Source: Ooceraea biroi (lineage: Eukaryota > Arthropoda > Insecta > Hymenoptera > Formicidae). From it: a DNA stretch of 64,000 nucleotides. The stretch is taken from contig NC_039508.1 in assembly GCF_003672135.1 (NCBI RefSeq), positions 15,945,945-16,009,944 of the forward strand, read 5' to 3'. The position numbers and the translations under genes were made by a program. This document shows positions 62,391-64,000 of the stretch, piece by piece. The notes under the pieces were generated by a model. The model saw only the letters and a program-made list of their open reading frames with translations. It did not search any database and was not told the DNA's origin. Each line of letters starts with the position of its first letter. The stretch's first letter is position 1.

Positions 62391-63462
62391 ATGGACATGA
62401 ATAGTTTAATTAGCAGTTAATAATTGAATCAACGATCGATTATGATTTTATAGCGTCTCATTGATTTTGGTAATTTGTTTATTATACGAGTTCTGCTTGC
62501 AAACAATTGTTATAATAAAAGCGACAGATATATTTCAAGCGATCATTATAGAGAGCAATTAAATAAAAGCTATCGAGACACCTCGAAGCGTGAGAACGCA
62601 TTGGAGCACGAAACGTGCATCGATGGCACGCAGCAATCGCTCGGTTCCGTGTCGCGCATAGATACCTCTAAATGGCAAAATTAAAAATGGATTCATTCGC
62701 CGTCGGCGATAAATCAATTAAAACGCCGAATCGAGCCGTGCATGCATGCGTGTGCGCGTATTCTAATTTAATCGATGGAACGTGCACACGATTGCGCCTT
62801 CCTTTTATTTCATTTTAATCTACCGTTGCTTGCGTTACATTTTGACTTATTAGCATGTAGGATATTTTACACTCCGTCGAAATATAATATTTCAATTTTT
62901 ATTGCTATGTAAGACAGTTAATAATATTTTGTATATTCTTTAAGCAAAATTAAACAAAAGTGTTTTCTGCATTAAGGTACCAATTTGCAGTCATGAATAA
63001 ATAGATGAAACATTGTGTGAAAAATGTAATATACTCAACATTTTTAATTTTTATAATTCAAGCAGTAATATTATTTTATAGCATCACACTAATCATTATA
63101 TTAGTATTATTATACGACGGTTTATGTTATTTCGTGTATAAAATAAAGCATATACGCTTGTTAAAAGCATTTGACCAATGTGACATTCGTAATTCAATTT
63201 TTTTCAATATCAAGCTGTGTTTTTTATATATTGCGCGAGTAGTAGTGGATTAATCGGTGCATCGATGCCATGACAATTAAAACATTGTGCCCAATAAACT
63301 ACGGATTATCAAATTTCAATAAAAAAAAGTATTTCCAGTAGCATGGAACGTTTAATACACTATTAATATTGAAAATATTAATTTATTAATATCGAAATAA
63401 TTTATATAAGAAACACTGCAACTAAAAAAAAATATTATCAGATTTGAATTAAGGAAAAACAT

Positions 63463-63720
63463 CAGGGTTGTAAACCGGAGCAAAAATACGCTTTTTGGAG
63501 CGTTTTTGAACCGGTTCGAGTTCAAAAACCGCTCCGAAAACCGGATGAATTTATGGAGTAAATTATTTGGAACAGTATTGTAAACCGAACCGTTTGTTTT
63601 ATAAAATCGCTCCGATCCGGAGCGAACCGTTTTTGATTATATTGTAAAACGCTCCGGTACCGAACCGGAGTATAAAAAACCGGTTTTGGAGCAGTTTCTT
63701 CATTTAAAAAACAGTTAATT
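63463..63720. mobile_element. Probable end of a hAT-like element (incomplete)
   Basis: The segment opens with CAGGGTTGTAAACCGGAGC, resembling the CAGGG-type termini of hAT elements. It is packed with short palindromic subterminal motifs: ACCGGTT, CCGGAGCG/CGCTCCGG, and three TTGTAAAmCG copies near 63468, 63578 and 63642. No matching opposite end occurs before 64000, so element length and coding content are unknown. Confidence 0.5.
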
Positions 63721-64000
63721 AAAACAGAAAAATATAATAAATAAAAAAACAGAAAAAATCATTTTTAAAAGATGATTTTACTTTTGAAAATAATGCAATA
63801 GTTTTTCTATTTGTGAAATAAATAAAATTTATGACATAAATTCATAAGTTTTTATTGTCTCGAATCATAATGTTCGATATCAATTATTCGATATCATAAT
63901 CAAGTGACATCAATAATGAATTGTCTGAATGCAAACACTTGCTAAAACTGGATTGTACCGACAGTTTGACAATGAGTGAATATTGATTGACTCTGATTTG

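Larger units (their letters stand above)
61696..63462. other. Upstream Gfrl intron (part), no exon recognised
   Basis: The first visible exon starts mid-codon, so this should be intron. It contains the (TTAA)n and the ~18-bp tandem units. Nothing coding was supported. Confidence 0.55.

Overview
The window looks like nuclear DNA of an insect, most likely a hymenopteran such as an ant. It is AT-rich but CpG-replete. The genes are broken into short exons with GT..AG introns, the introns and spacers are long, and a cut-and-paste mariner element is present. The species call is inference from family resemblance. No RNA gene, CRISPR array, operon or prokaryotic signal was seen.

Two genuine protein genes could be assembled by hand from phase-consistent exons, both on the minus strand. 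(1) At 24977-18483, seven coding exons give a complete 418-residue Cys-loop ligand-gated anion channel subunit. It has a signal peptide, a Cys-loop, a second loop-C disulphide pair, a PAR motif before M2 and four membrane segments. It most resembles the insect orphan CG12344 / 'glycine receptor alpha-like' group. (2) At 61695-38115, seven exons give the C-terminal 414 residues of a GDNF-receptor-like protein (insect Gfrl family). These comprise a Cys-rich GDNF-receptor module, a Thr-rich linker exon, a second Cys-rich module, a conserved membrane-proximal region and a C-terminal hydrophobic tail resembling a GPI-anchor signal. Its N-terminal exons lie beyond base 64000. The two genes share an orientation and are separated by about 13 kb without a recognisable gene. 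No functional link between them is visible.

Layout: 1-18482 is 3' flank of the channel gene. It has no confident gene but holds an inverted-repeat element (12791-13525) with nested hairpins and a few suspicious small open frames. 18483-24979 is the channel gene, with a 207-bp mariner deletion derivative in its second coding intron. 24980-38114 is intergenic. 38115-61695 is the Gfrl-like gene; its last intron is 18.3 kb and carries a full-length mariner with two compensating frameshifts, a 565-bp inverted-repeat element containing a hammerhead-ribozyme-like fold, and microsatellites. 61696-64000 is the intron upstream of the first visible Gfrl exon and contains what looks like one end of a hAT-like element.

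All splice sites were chosen by eye from consensus signals and frame continuity. Transcript data would be the decisive check.
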